Below are positions 1-11,416 of a DNA stretch of 64,000 nucleotides, one piece after another. The number at the start of each line of letters is the position of its first letter. The stretch's first letter is position 1. The position numbers and the translations under genes are program-made. The notes under the pieces are model-generated. The model did no database searches, was not told where the DNA came from, and saw only the letters and a program-made list of their open reading frames with translations. Source of the DNA: Obelidium mucronatum (Eukaryota; Chytridiomycota; Chytridiomycetes; Chytridiales; Chytriomycetaceae); the NCBI GenBank assembly GCA_025765595.1, contig JAIVFH010000052.1, positions 179,944-243,943 of the forward strand, written 5' to 3'.

Positions 1-2638
1 GTCGAAGCTTGCATCATTGCAACTAAAAAGTGGCGCGCTGGTGACGAAATCAGACATTGTACTGGGTAAGGAGGGGCGTGGGGAAAGATTGCTTTCGAAC
101 TTTGCGTTTTCCAACAAAAAAGATGATTCTTTCAGATACATTGCTGAATTGACTGAACAAGACGAAGACCATTTGGCGAATCGTGATTTTAGTGTCATGT
201 ATTCTACACGCAAAGGATGCATGTGTCTTTTCTTGGGTCCTGCGCGCTTTGTCAATCATGATTGTCAGCCAAACTGCAAGTTTATTCCCACAGGAGCCAA
301 TTCAATCTGCTTTAAAGTGCTTCGAGATATACAAATTGGCGAAGAGATTACTACCTTTTATGGTGGCGATTACTTTGGCGAAGGAAACCGTGAATGTTTG
401 TGTGTCACCTGTGAAGAGTTGAGTGTTTTTTTTTTGCAACTCTACCTTACCGCACTATGCGGTGCATTCTTCTGCCGAAAGCAAGGCTCTAGTAGGCGGT
501 AGATTCTTTATATACTCTACTTTATCTTCCTGTTTTTATTCTGGTGCCATCGTATCTTCTTCCACTGACAGGGAATTTTTAGCAACGGTGCTGGTGGTTT
601 TTCTGCAAAGCACGAAGAAAAGATATCATCTTGTCTTGGGGATGCAGACTTTGAAAAGCCCCTCGTCACAAAGCTTCGAAAAAGCAGACTACGCAACGAA
701 GCGTGGTCATACTACAAAAATGTGTTTGTAGGTGTTGATTTCGAAGACAAGAAGAACAAGAGGCAACTACTTCAAGAACAGGAAGAGATTGAAAATGGCG
801 GAGGACCAAAGTGCTGTAACTGTGGATCGACTGAGAACCTCATTTTGCCAAACGAAGATGACGAGGAGGAGGATTTCACTGGGGTATTTGCAATTCTTTT
901 CTTGATGTTTTTTTCCTGAAACTCGCGGCGACTATGATTTGACCTCATTTTCCATTTAAGCGTTGTGGACGATGTGAACGCAACTGGAAAATCTTTGGTG
1001 CAGAGTGGCCCAGTCGTAAAAAGAAGCTCATTGCTCAAACCATGTATGATTCTGACTTGTCAGATATTGAAATGTCCGACTCCGAGAGTAATGACGGATC
1101 TCGCAATGGTTCCTTGGAGCAAGCAGAAACTATAGAGGACTTATTTTTGCGTGTTGATTTATCTACGCTGGAAGAAGGCGAAGACGAACGTTGGGAGAAA
1201 TTGCTAGCGGTTCCAGGAAGAATTCCGCCGAATTGTTTGTGTCCCCCCTTTTTATGATTTCATTAGTTTCAACGTTGTGACTTATAGTATGTGTATAGTT
1301 GATATTCCGCACTTGGTTTTTGTTTTCCCGGAAGATGATAATGTTGAGTTATGGTGGCCGGCGTTGGTGAGGTTTATTTTTTTGTCTGTCAACTCGTGTT
1401 ATTCATCAACATATCAAAGATTGTTCCTCATTGTGAAACGGATAAGGGTATGCCCAAATTGGATACCTTTGATAACCCAGCAGAATACTGTGTTGTTGAA
1501 TATCTGGAAGTGGTTTCATAGTTAAGATGACATTTGTTATCTTTTACTGAGATTTTCTTTCCTAACATTTAACAATTTCTTATTAGTAACATTGTTAGAA
1601 AAGAAGACCTGAGAATGTTTGATCCATCCATAGAACCATACTTGTCTTTCAGCAAACTGAAAGGCTTCCACAATGATAGTGCCATTAAAAGGGCTCATGA
1701 GTTTCTGGAAACTGGAAAGCCACCTACTAAATTCAGATGGAACCGCTGGGGCAAATCAAAGCAAATGGTGCTGCTTTAAAATACTTTTGAATCTTATTTT
1801 TTTTTTCTTACGCATTATCTGTCTTAGCTGCCAGAAGATGTTACAGCTACAAATCCAGTGACGCTGTACAAAATTAAATCCGCTCTTGATGCCGGAGTAA
1901 AATGCAAGATACCAGAAACAGTTGTTGTTGTGAAGACGGAATCGAAAGATTGGGAATTGAAGTTTGGTGAGGGGTTGGGAATTTGCCCCGAAATGCCAGG
2001 ATATGATGTAACTACTGGCCATTGCGATACTGAAGCGGAGAACGAAGAAGAAGAGCATGATTTGATGGCTAGTGGCACCAGTGGTGATTACAACAGCGAG
2101 ACAAAGGTTTGAAGTTTGGTTGACTGTTTTTCCTTTGTGTTCTGATAAACGGGTTAAATTTAGCCATCCACTCAAGCTGTTGATCGCGCAAGTATTCTTC
2201 TCAAATTGTGTGGGGGGATCATTAGCCATGATGCCTTCTTCATCAACGATCAAGTCGTTGTATATCATGCAGACTATTCACTTTGGTACTTGGCTCAAGT
2301 AATTGGTGTGGACGATGTTCGAAAAGAATGCACTCTAAGATATGCTCGCTGGGGGAAGAGGTATGTAGGACCTAGTCGCCTATTCCGACCCTTTCTTTTA
2401 AAATACTCAATTCTTAAATCTTAAACCTTTTTTTTCTCATTCAGGTGGGATGCGGCCGTGCCCTTTGCTGAAATTTATAAGTTGGGTGACGGTGTTGAAG
2501 GAAAACTTGCTCAAGTTCATCACTTCTTCAAAGGTAAGAATCGTTTTTTTTTTTTTTATTTTTTTTTTTTTTATTCACAAACTATCCGTTTCTTCAGGAA
2601 TGACGGAACAAACGATGTATGATGCCTGTACCAATTGA
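1..2638 (+). CDS. SUV4-20/Set9-like histone H4K20 methyltransferase with C-terminal PWWP-like and chromo-barrel-like regions (5' partial)
   Basis: Probable nuclear SET-domain lysine methyltransferase. The window opens inside the coding region: frame 1 reads [16 protein letters not shown] from base 4, an intron (about 66-135, GTAAGG...TTTCAG) follows, then [36 protein letters not shown] and a post-SET cysteine group CLCVTCEE. The NHxC and post-SET motifs and the ITTFYG..YFG block match the SUV4-20/Set9 family, which methylates H4K20. Later exons (about 572-883, 961-1234, 1299-1365, 1417-1510, 1588-1770, 1830-2106, 2190-2360, 2445-2535, 2598-2638; edges approximate) add a CxxC...CxxC pair split by the 884-960 intron, a PWWP-like VELWWPALV segment near 1340, an acidic linker, and a chromo-barrel or Tudor-knot-like stretch ([15 protein letters not shown], then RWDAAVP). 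Stop TGA is at 2636-2638, with AATAAA near 2657. The family call is firm; the reader-domain calls are moderate. Confidence 0.85.
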
Positions 2639-2639
2639 A

Positions 2640-3115
2640 TTTAAAACTGTATATTTAAATAAATTATTATGCTTTTTTTCTGGCATTTTTTGCTTTGCTT
2701 GATGGTGAGTGCTACAGTAGGATCTGACTTTCCCCTTCTCTGATGTTGTAACCTCTCCAAATATGGAGGAGGTACCTATTCCTATTATTAGTAACCTACA
2801 ACTTCTGTTGAAAACAACGCCAGGACTCCATGGCGTATTTTTCAGGCTATATTTTGTTGCCGCACTTCGGAATGACATGGTGTATACGCACGTTGCCAAA
2901 GATATTTAAGATTTTCGAAAGAAAAACAATATTAACGTGGATCGGAAGCAGCAAGATAAGAAACTTCTCGGAAGGTCAGTTTTCTAAAAGAATCAAAAAC
3001 GTTGAAAATGGAGTTTTCAATTTATCCGAGCTTGGAAATTGAATTTGCTTCCCCAGGGAAATTCTTCGCTGATGCTGATTCAGGTGTTTTTCTAAGGCTC
3101 ATTTAATAAGTTTAT
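2640..3115 (+). other. Intergenic stretch with a possible broken small gene
   Basis: No complete gene is visible between the two flanking genes. On the plus strand, about 2720-2905 reads as a plausible protein in one frame (for example PNMEEVPIPIISNLQLLL, then TPGLHGVFFRLYFVAALRN). It is closed by TAA near 2906, after which the same frame resumes (DFRKKNNINVDRKQQDKKLLGR) up to a possible donor GTCAGT near 2974. A possible acceptor lies before 3058, followed by EILR and a stop. I do not recognise the family. It could be a small gene with one internal stop or an unrecognised intron, or simply chance coding. Confidence 0.25.
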
Positions 3116-3120
3116 TTTAG

Positions 3121-6100
3121 TTATTTCAAAGAATTGATGAGACTGGGATCGTGAATCATCACTTCTCGTTCTCGCATTTGCAGCTCCCCCCATATAGTTT
3201 CCAAGCCAACAATGTCATTACAGTTTGTGGTAAAAGATAAACGGAGAGCTTCGGCATTCATGGCAGCAGTGGTGCTATTTGAGATAGCAGCTGGGTTTGC
3301 GTAACCTCCCCTTTCACTTCCTTGTGCCGCCAAAAACAGCCTGTTGTTCACCCAGAGAAAGCCTTTCCCTTTTCCTGATGGTACGACTTGTATGAAGGCT
3401 GCACCGGTTCGATGCACAAACTGGGTATTCTCATATCGCGGTTTACTAAATGAGTAAGAAACAGTGCCTTCATCAAAGGAGTGGTCTGCTTCAACGTCCA
3501 AAATAAACCCGTTTCGCCGAGCTATTTCGCAGAGAAAGGTTGCATGAAGCACAGTGAGGGAAGCCTCGTCGTCGGGACGCACTTCGGGGTGGTTGTTGTT
3601 ACCCAAGTCGAGTTCAAAATGGGTTGATGATGATGGGTAGTATGCGACTGGAATAGGTATAACACTTTGGAAGGGGCTGTCGTTGGAGGAGACGCGTGCT
3701 TGATCAATTGGGGCTTCTACAAATTTAAAACCGTTTCGTTCCGCGGCGCGAGCCCAGCTCTGTAAAAGGTCTTCAATGAGTCTTGGTGTACAAACTAGCC
3801 AATGTAATTGAAAGTGATAGCTGAACGAGAAAGTTTTGTTAGGAACATTGATTGATTAAAAGCAACGATTACCAATTTCGGGTGTTATGTATAGTATCGT
3901 AATGAAGAATTGCCATTTCGTTTCGAGTGCTCTTTTTGTGAGGATCCATGTCAATGACTAATCGTTTTGATAGCTCAATGGGTGGAATGTGTTTGTCTAC
4001 AGTTTCACTGGAGCTATTTCTCGAAAATTTTCCATCTTTCCCATCCTTCTCTTTTTCACGTTCCTTCAAAAGCCCATCTTCTCGAGCTTTAATGGACGTA
4101 TAGTCGTTTGAAATACGGTAGTAGAAATATCCATCCAAAAACTTGTGTTTTTGGTTGGCATGTTGGAAAACTCCTTTGGTGCACAGATAGTTTCCAAATT
4201 CTACAGCTTCCTCTCGGGTAGAAATGTCAGATATCGTCCGAACCATCCAGTCTACACACTCTATGCCAATAAACATTTTCTTGTAGATTTTGAAGTGCCA
4301 AGCTATTGAAGTTTGTGAGTAAAAAATTTGCACAAAACAAAAGACCTGGTCTTACTTCTGTCCTTAATAGCAATTCCTGTCCCCGGATTCTGCATCGCCG
4401 ACACAATTGCCAAAAAGGGAGAGCTTTTGGTCAAAACTTGGTTTGGACCTGCAGTGTATTCCGAATTGAACCCTCGAAGAATGTCGGATTCCATCCCAAG
4501 CTTTAACTTGCTCCATTCATCCTTAACATACTGCGATTTGGTGAATGTGGTAAAATTAAACTTCAAGCTCATGACAGATTGAGCTCTCTTCTTTGGTTCG
4601 GCAGAAGATGGCTGATGCCATCGTGATTTTTCAAATAGCTCAACAAAACGCTGAAAGCCAGCGATTCTGAGATCGTCATCATCGACTGTATTGTCGTCAA
4701 ACGGATTGGCAATGTTCTGAACTGAATCCAAAGGAATAAGCAGGAATCGAGCCCGCCAAAAGCGTAAAGCTTCCGTCATCTCATCCAAGTAGCCTGATTT
4801 TTTTTTTCATTCAATAGGAGAATTTAAAGGGGAATGGCAGATAGATACCAGCAATCAAATGATCCAAGTAATTCCATGCATAGTTCGACAACGGTGGATA
4901 TGCAAACACAACATCTGTTTCCAAATAGCCAGGAAGATTCTTCGGCCAGATCATGCACTTGTAGTTGTAGTTGCTCATGCTATACTGAACTCGGCGAGTA
5001 TACCGTTTCACTTCAACGTTCTTTCCGGACGAATCAAAAAAGAGTTTGTGCATATGGTCACCGAAACTCAAAAAGTATGGCATTGTAGGCAAAATACGCG
5101 TTGTGGGTGCCTTGGGAGCTGCCGCCGCAGCGATAGCAACGGCAGCAGAAGGGCCAGCATCCCAAAACTTTGACCCACCCTGCGCCGGATTGAGAGCAGG
5201 CTCTTCATTCACGGGGGCCAATGGTATTTTATCGATTGCATGAGAAACAACGATTTGAAAGCCTTGCGATATTCTTTGAGAAATTAATTCAACCAAAAGA
5301 GCTTCAACTCGCTGGGTTTCGTTTGCAGAATTATCCTGATACGGATTCATTTCATCTGCTGGTGTCACAGTATATGTGTTTTCACTGTAAAGCTGAGCCA
5401 ATTCTTCAAGCGACGGAAAATAGTCTGTGGATATGGGTAAACTGAAATATTTTCAGCCAAAGAAAAAAACAGAAAACAAAGCATGTACCAGGCAGGTGTA
5501 GACAGCGACTTCCACTTGATGAGTTCTTCGTTGTGATTATGAGATAGTGGAAATAAGTGCTGCCACCGTCTAATTGTTGAACTGGCTTTAATGACGTTTT
5601 TTGAAGGGTTGCAAGGGTTTATCTGGGGTAGGGGTGGTAAAAAGGATGAGACATTGACCAAGCGGAAGAAAAAACTCACGTAATTTTGACGCATATTTGG
5701 GTTTTTCATCATGTGCCCTTTTCCTGGCGAAACCCGATCAAGCGCAACCATTCCGCCTCCGCTGCCTGCACTGCTGTTGGGTGAAGCGCCTCCCTTGAAC
5801 GAAACAGCCAACTTGTCAGGATGCGGTACATTATCCATCTGTTCTTTCTGATGGTTGCTTCGACTATTTCCAGCCGTAACAATTGTGATTGGTGCCAAAT
5901 GTGTTGTGGGAGAAACGGGTTCCTTGGGAATTAGCCCCGACATGCTGTCAGTGGAGCTATTAGATCGCTTGATAGATTCCACTAGAGAAACTTTCTCAAA
6001 AGGCAAGTCAGTTGAAGCGATGATAGTTGAGGATGATGGATTGGCCGCCTGAGGCTGGATATCATCCGTTACACTGCGATAGCTGGATGCGAGACGATGA

Positions 6101-8207
6101 GAGGTTGAATGGTTTGAGAGTAGACTAGTACGACGATTCTTAAGGTCCAGTGTTGCAGGAGTATCCAATAACTTCTGACCAAACGGCATTGACATGTTGT
6201 CGGACATGCTTTGACGAGATCCATTGGTACTGTAACTTCCAACAGGCATACTCAGTGGTGTTTCAATAAACGCATCAGTATTGAAAGGGACCTCAGATAC
6301 AGACGTGAAGACCTGTGAATCATACAAGTCATATGGCGATACTGAAGCGTTCTCAGTTGTGGTGGAATTCTCGTCGACAATTTCCTTGTTACGGCCATCC
6401 ATGTAGTCCACAATAATACAAGAAGAAAAGTCTATAGGGATCAAATGCGCTTCTGGGAGTCTACATCGAAGCATAAAATGGTTCTTTGTGTCAACACTTC
6501 GACGCCCATCCGCATTCACTGATCGATCGAAAAAGCTGACGTCCAACCACGTGGGGATGTTGAAGAAATTGGCTCGTTCACTCTCAATAGTACGAAAAGT
6601 GTAGTCGTCGTCAAAATACAGTGGATCACATATGTCTTCAACTGGTTTGCTCTTCAGGGGATTGCTACCATCGGAGCTATCATGTGATACTCCAGATACA
6701 TGAGACGTAGCGCCAGAAGCTACTCCGCTACTTCTACCAGCGCTGACACCACTTGAGTTGCCCATCCCCATTCTTAAATGAACTTTCTTTCCATGAAACT
6801 GGAACAAAGGAACGGAATATAGTGGAGGGCGAGCAAGTGATACTAAATCACACGCAATTCCATTGTCAATCATGCGTTGTGTTGTAAGACGCAGGAGCTT
6901 CTTGTCGACAGTGAAAGTGCCAGGACTAACATCGGCAAAAGAGTGAGATGACATCCAACGGGAGACGAATAACAGTACCTTGGAGTCACAACAACAATTC
7001 CCAATCCAGTTCGTAACAAATCTCTATCAATGTAATGTTTGTCGAAAGGATTCAGCGCCAAATTGATGGCTTCAAGAATATTGCCATCACATGCTGGAGA
7101 GTTAATTCCAGAAAGAATACAAGATCCATCAATCTCGTTTTGCAAGACGTCCTTCTCAAACCGAACAAACTCTCTCTTCAAAGGAACCAACACTTGCGCC
7201 CAGTCTGCCCGAGTCTCCCAATCCACCACCACACGGTAAAAGTCCCTGTACATTCTGCCGGCAAAATCGCGATCCAAATCAGAGAACAATCCAAAACTTG
7301 AAGTCGAATTGTTGCCTGCAGGTATAGAGCTGCCAACTGCGTCGCGGTAGAAGATTCGCGAAAACAGAACAACTGACACGACGTGATTTGTAGCAGCCTT
7401 TTTCCAAACGGAAAATAAATCAGGCAAAAAGCCGTGGACGCATTTTTCAAAGAATAGCTCTCCATCCTCCGCAAATTCCCACATTTCGCGACTCATTTGA
7501 ATAAAGATGAACAACTTGGCAGAATGTGATCTGAAGACTAGTTTTGTTGATTCCGTTATGTAGGCACAGGCAGTCTAAGTCTTCATAGTCAACGTTCATT
7601 CTCCCGATGACATGACCAACCTCTTTCCCGCCAATGACGACTTCTTTAACCTGAGCCCTGACTCCAAGAGTTTGAATCTTCTTTCCTTGATATACGCAAG
7701 TGTTCAGAAGCGACAGTTTAAGACGCCACATATCACTTCTGGCAATGTACTGGAAATGCAATCAACTTCAAATAACCAATGACTGGCCTCTCCACCTGAT
7801 CCCGAAAGGATAATTCAAGAAACTCCGCTCGCATGACTTCCTTATCGGCTTTTCGAACAATAACGTGGGTTCGTGGCAATAGTTCAAAGAGCGCAGCCAA
7901 GTGTTGTGCAATTGAGATCTTTCCCAAACGTGTTGAAAACATAAACTACCACTACTAGAGAATTCAAAAACCTCTTCCTCACCTGCAAATGTGGCTGCTT
8001 TGCAACAGCATCTGTATCCAGGGCGCTGACCTGCAAGACCAACCGCTGCGGTTCCCTATCGCGGTCCCGCGTTCCGCCTTCATTGTCCGGATGGAACACT
8101 TCAAGCAGGTCACCAACTGAAACGAACGCAAACGTATCGGGGTTGATGACAACTTCATGCGATGAGAATCGGGAGTCATGCACCCACAAAACACAAGTGC
8201 GTTCCAT
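3121..8207 (-). CDS. IML1: Iml1/DEPDC5 homologue, catalytic subunit of the SEACIT/GATOR1 complex
   Basis: Multi-exon minus-strand gene, ATG at 8205-8207 and stop TTA(rc TAA) at 3121-3123, with a total product of roughly 1,500 residues as expected for the family. Iml1/DEPDC5 is the GAP subunit of GATOR1 (SEACIT in yeast), which switches off Rag/Gtr GTPases and so TORC1 at the vacuole when amino acids are scarce. The N-terminal IML1 domain is clear: KADKEVMRAEFLELSFRDQ, SDMWRLKLSLLNTCVYQGKK, then FIFIQMSREMWEFAEDGELF and FLPDLFSVWKKA. A Ser/Thr-rich linker (about 5.7-6.7 kb) follows, then WSEYTE-type spacer sequence. A DEP domain lies at 4100-4320 (SIAWHFKIYKKMFIGIECVDW, GNYLCTKGVFQH, FLDGYFYYR), and the conserved C-terminal region ends near 3121. 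Introns are short (for example 7744-7788). The product is intact as far as can be read. Confidence 0.93.
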
Positions 8208-8288
8208 CACGGTTTTTTTTTATATAAATAATAATATTACACCAAAAACGGAATCGAGCCGAACCGATTATTTATTATTTAACACGAG

Positions 8289-9035
8289 TCATGAAATTGG
8301 CTGGAAGGCAAGTAGTGGACCACGCGTAATCACCGTTTGTTCGGGAATAGTATCTTCGTCGTCGTCGTCGGCTGTAAAGAATCCATCTTCATTCTCCGCA
8401 TTCTGCTTGATCCATCCCGGAAACAGAACCGTATACGCCTTCATGGTTCGCTGGTCAACAAATACAAAAGAGGCCAGCATTGGTGTTGTGCCGTCAGCAG
8501 CAGGAGGAATAACTGCAGGTCCAAAAGGATCAGACACGATGCAGTAGTAGTATGTCTTGACCTGTTCCGTTTCGCCATCCGCCGAGAGAGACGTAATCTG
8601 GTACGAGAAGGCAATGCGCGGCAGGTTGTCGACAATGTGTTGCACGGGATCGATAACCGCCTCGCTTGACACCCCTTGGATCACATTCACCGACATGATC
8701 AGCGAGCTCAGCGCACTAACAAGCTGGGGCGATTGCGTGAGGTGCTGCCTTGCTTGCTCTAGAGTCTCGAACACCCATTCGTGCGGATACACAACGACAG
8801 CGGCACGGGGAATCAATGCCTTGGCTGCGACAATACACGGAACGTCATCCACAAGCGCAAGATCAAAGATATGCTCGCGCTGCTCGGAGGTTGGGCTGAG
8901 CGACCCCATCTTGTTGGCTTCGATGCGGCCCCAGATGCTGGCCCACAGTCGTGCTGGCATGCGCGAAGCCGCCAAAGCATCAGAATTTGCTGCCAGAAAC
9001 TGGTCTAGACTTTCCTCAATGGGATGCTTGGACAT
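8289..9035 (-). CDS. TTLL12 N-terminal (SET-like) domain protein without a ligase domain, copy 1
   Basis: Single-exon ORF of 248 residues from ATG at 9033-9035; in-frame codons upstream have no ATG. From memory of the family, its whole length follows the N-terminal SET-like half of tubulin-tyrosine-ligase-like protein 12: an opening FLAANSDALAASRMPARLW block, AVVVYPHEWVFETLEQARQH, a run like LVSALSSLIMSVN, then YYYCIVSDPFGPAVIP and TMKAYTVLFPGW. The product ends in an acidic EDGFFTADDDDED tail, with no sign of the ATP-grasp TTL domain that follows in TTLL12. It is therefore a stand-alone SET-like module of unknown activity; TTLL12 itself has been linked to tubulin and H4K20 metabolism. It is divergent from the GATA gene across about 123 bp, and an identical protein is encoded at 21216-21962. 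The homology call rests on recalled alignment, hence moderate confidence. Confidence 0.65.
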   Translation of the reverse strand: MSKHPIEESLDQFLAANSDALAASRMPARLWASIWGRIEANKMGSLSPTSEQREHIFDLALVDDVPCIVAAKALIPRAAVVVYPHEWVFETLEQARQHLTQSPQLVSALSSLIMSVNVIQGVSSEAVIDPVQHIVDNLPRIAFSYQITSLSADGETEQVKTYYYCIVSDPFGPAVIPPAADGTTPMLASFVFVDQRTMKAYTVLFPGWIKQNAENEDGFFTADDDDEDTIPEQTVITRGPLLAFQPIS

Positions 9036-9158
9036 TTTTGCTGAGCTCTTTCTCAACAGAGTGAGTGATCAAAAAGAAAAGTATAAAATCTGGCCCTCCA
9101 CCCTAAACTAGCCACCACCACACAAGTGCCACTACTGCCCCATCCGCCCACCACACCA
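9036..9158. promoter_or_regulatory. Shared bidirectional promoter of the TTLL12-like/GATA pair
   Basis: A 123-bp gap between divergent start codons, containing AAAAAGAAAAGTATAAAATC (TATA-like, near 9073-9092) and a CA/CCA-rich run. It is conserved in the second copy at 21963-22085. Promoter function is inferred from position only. Confidence 0.5.
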
Positions 9159-10451
9159 ATGAGAAACATCAAGAGCAAGTCTACGCGAGCAGCAGCAAGC
9201 GCGTTCCGTGTGCAGAAAGACAGCGCGTCGCTGTTGTCCGAAGACGCGATCACCTTCAGCTTCGTCTTTACGGCCCCGTCGTATGCAGCACTGCCATCTG
9301 CGGGCTGCAGCGCAGTGAATTCACCAGAGCGCGACTCAGCCAGCGCAGAGCCCTTTGGTCGCACTGGCGATATCTGTCCAAGCACCCACAATCACGTTTC
9401 GCCAGATATGCCACTTCGTGCCATCACAGGTTCTTCGTCAGTGAGCAAGGCGTGCGCCGCGCTGGTCCAAGTGCTCAGCATGCCGCCAGAGGGCTTTGAT
9501 CTGTCTGTCAAGATTCTGCCAGGGTCGTGGGTGGAGGCGGACGATCGGTTCGTGTCGCCAAACAGGGATTATCTCAAGCGGTCTGCAATGTGAGTATCTC
9601 CAAAAGCTCTTCGTTCTTTTCCGTTTTGTATCGCACACTGTTTGTTTGGAGACACTGTGTTGTGTTTCGTGGGGCTGTTCTTTCCCGCTTTCAAATGTTG
9701 TGATTCTGATTTCTTTACCTCATGCAGGTCCACACCGGCTCCTACATCTGCAGCGTCACCAGCATACTCGGATGAAGAAGAGTCTATCCACGATGACAGC
9801 GTGTCTGCTGTTCCGCCCAAAAAGAAGCAACGCAAGAACTCTGCGACGCCATCCCTCCTTACTGTATCGTCGACAGCAAACTCCCGCCGCGCGTCAGTTG
9901 ATTCCTTGGGAGATGTAGCACCCAACTGCAGCCGACACTCTAGTCCCGACGACTCTCTTCTCGAAGACTCCAGCATCGCGTCGGCAGCAACTAGCACTGC
10001 CAAACAAGGATTCAAGAAGCAGAACATGTATGCACCAAGCGCCATGCCGTCGCTCCCATCAAGAAGGGCCGCCAAGACTGTGCTGCATGTGAACACAGAC
10101 GAAGAGAGTGACGGATACCAGAGTGGCGCCAACAACACGTCTTCTGAAACCGAAAACAGCAATCCCAAGCATCCGTCTCACGGCAAACTGAACGCGTCTC
10201 GGAGCAAGACAGTCTTTGTGCTTCCTGCTGGAGTGAGTCCCGCCAAGCCTGGTGTGTGCCACTTTTGCAAGTCCAACAAGACTGGCCAGTGGCGACGGGG
10301 ACCAGGAGGAATGCGGACACTGTGCAATGCGTGTGGAATCAACTGGTGCCGCAAAGTGCGGGCGTACGCGCGAAACAAGAACATGAGCGTAGAGGCAGCC
10401 GAACGAGCGGTGGGAGCCGATGAAGCTTGGTTTCGACGAACCTGCGTATGA
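9159..10451 (+). CDS. GATA-type zinc finger transcription factor, copy 1
   Basis: Two exons: 9159-9589 and 9728-10451, intron GTGAGT...CATGCAG. The start is the first ATG (MRNIKSKSTRAAASAF). The product is about 384 residues. The N-terminal two thirds is Ser/Pro-rich and probably disordered, with an acidic run (SDEEES) followed by a basic KKKQRKN cluster that could be a nuclear localisation signal. The C-terminus carries one GATA finger, CHFC-x18-CNAC, with TGQWRRGPGGMRTLCNACG and a basic tail. The 18-residue loop is the WC-1/WC-2-like subclass of fungal GATA fingers rather than the 17-residue AreA subclass; no PAS domain is visible. Probable DNA-binding regulator of GATA sites. A paralogue at 22086-23377 differs at only a few residues (for example W-to-C near the exon junction, R-to-K, V-to-L). 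Both copies look intact. Confidence 0.92.
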
Positions 10452-10696
10452 GTCGTGTTTTCAACTGAGATCAAGGTTGTATATTATAGTTCCTGTGAGC
10501 GAGTATTTATTTCCGTAGACTTTTACATTTTGTCCTCCTCTTTTTTATACGTTATTATTTTTGAGCTATTTACTATTTGTATTCTGTATGTTCTCCTTAT
10601 GTATTTTTGGCCCCTGTGTAAAGCGTCTTTTTGTCTTCATGAAGTATTTTGAATAAACGTATTTAATTTTTTGAATAGATCATTGCAAACACAAAC

Positions 10697-11263
10697 ATGT
10701 TCTTCTTTGTTCTCGCCTGTGTTGCATGTCTCGTTGTTGCGATTCGGTTCGTGCAGTGGAAGCGCGAACACGGCGGCGATTTCAATCCAGCGTACGAGGG
10801 CTTTGCAGACAGCCTGCGCTCGGATGCAGCGTGGCTGTTACGTGCGACGGTCGAGGCGGCGCGCGGCGGGGCTGCGCAGCTGCGGGCGTGGCGCGACGGC
10901 GGGTTTGCGGCGCCGTGGCTCGCGAACAGCGGCGCGGGCGGCTTCGTGCGAACAGCGGCGGCGCCACGCACGGCGCCGTCCGGCCGCTACTCGTTTCTCT
11001 TCGACGACGTGTCCGACTGCGACGACCGCGACCCGGCGACGCCGCGCGCCTTTGCCGCCTCGCTGGACCTCGACGTCGACCTGGACCTCGAGCTTGGCGC
11101 GCGTCCAAAGACAGTGCGCGAGCTGGACGCCGGCCAGCTGCCGCCAGTGGCAACTACAGTGAATGCACCGGCTGCATCGGCGAAGCAGCTGCTTAGTGAC
11201 TTGTTCGATGAGCAGAATCAACGTGAAGATAACAGCAGTGGCCAGTCCCTCGTAAACCTTTAG
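10697..11263 (+). CDS. Small membrane-anchored protein of unknown function, very GC-rich
   Basis: Single ORF of 188 residues, ATG at 10697. It begins with a hydrophobic segment (MFFFVLACVACLVVAIRFV, residues 1-19) directly followed by a basic-charged stretch, as in a signal anchor. The rest is Ala/Arg/Asp-rich, with an acidic patch DLDVDLDLELG near residue 125. The middle of the gene (about 10780-11150) is much richer in G+C than its surroundings, and long ORFs on other frames there are side effects of that. I do not recognise a family. It lies 250 bp after the GATA gene and 150 bp before the F-box gene, same strand. Coding status is supported by the clean start, the hydrophobic N-terminus and the codon bias, but not by homology. 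Confidence 0.55.
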   Translation: MFFFVLACVACLVVAIRFVQWKREHGGDFNPAYEGFADSLRSDAAWLLRATVEAARGGAAQLRAWRDGGFAAPWLANSGAGGFVRTAAAPRTAPSGRYSFLFDDVSDCDDRDPATPRAFAASLDLDVDLDLELGARPKTVRELDAGQLPPVATTVNAPAASAKQLLSDLFDEQNQREDNSSGQSLVNL

Positions 11264-11416
11264 AGGTGGTCCCCGTCGCATCGAAAGTCAAACCAAATTG
11301 TGTATATGCAACTCAAACTCAGTACTGAACTACAAATAAACATCATGCAGAGGAGGCCACCTCCTTGCCGTTCGCTAAAAAAATTGTTCTAGATTTCCTT
11401 AAACTCAACAAAGGAA

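Larger units (their letters stand above)
8288..10617. repeat. Dispersed segmental duplication, copy 1
   Basis: About 2.33 kb matching 21215-23550 in the same orientation, with roughly 1% substitutions and a few indels in the GATA intron. The left edge falls at the stop codon of the TTLL12-like gene (common sequence starts GTCATGAAATTGG). The right edge fades in the GATA 3' UTR after CTATTTACTATTTGTATTCTGT. Flanks outside are unrelated. Confidence 0.97.

Noticed and set aside
10782..11281. Arg-rich ORFs on both strands inside the small membrane-protein gene
   Set aside because: Same composition effect; the chosen frame has a proper start, a hydrophobic N-terminus and normal 3' context.
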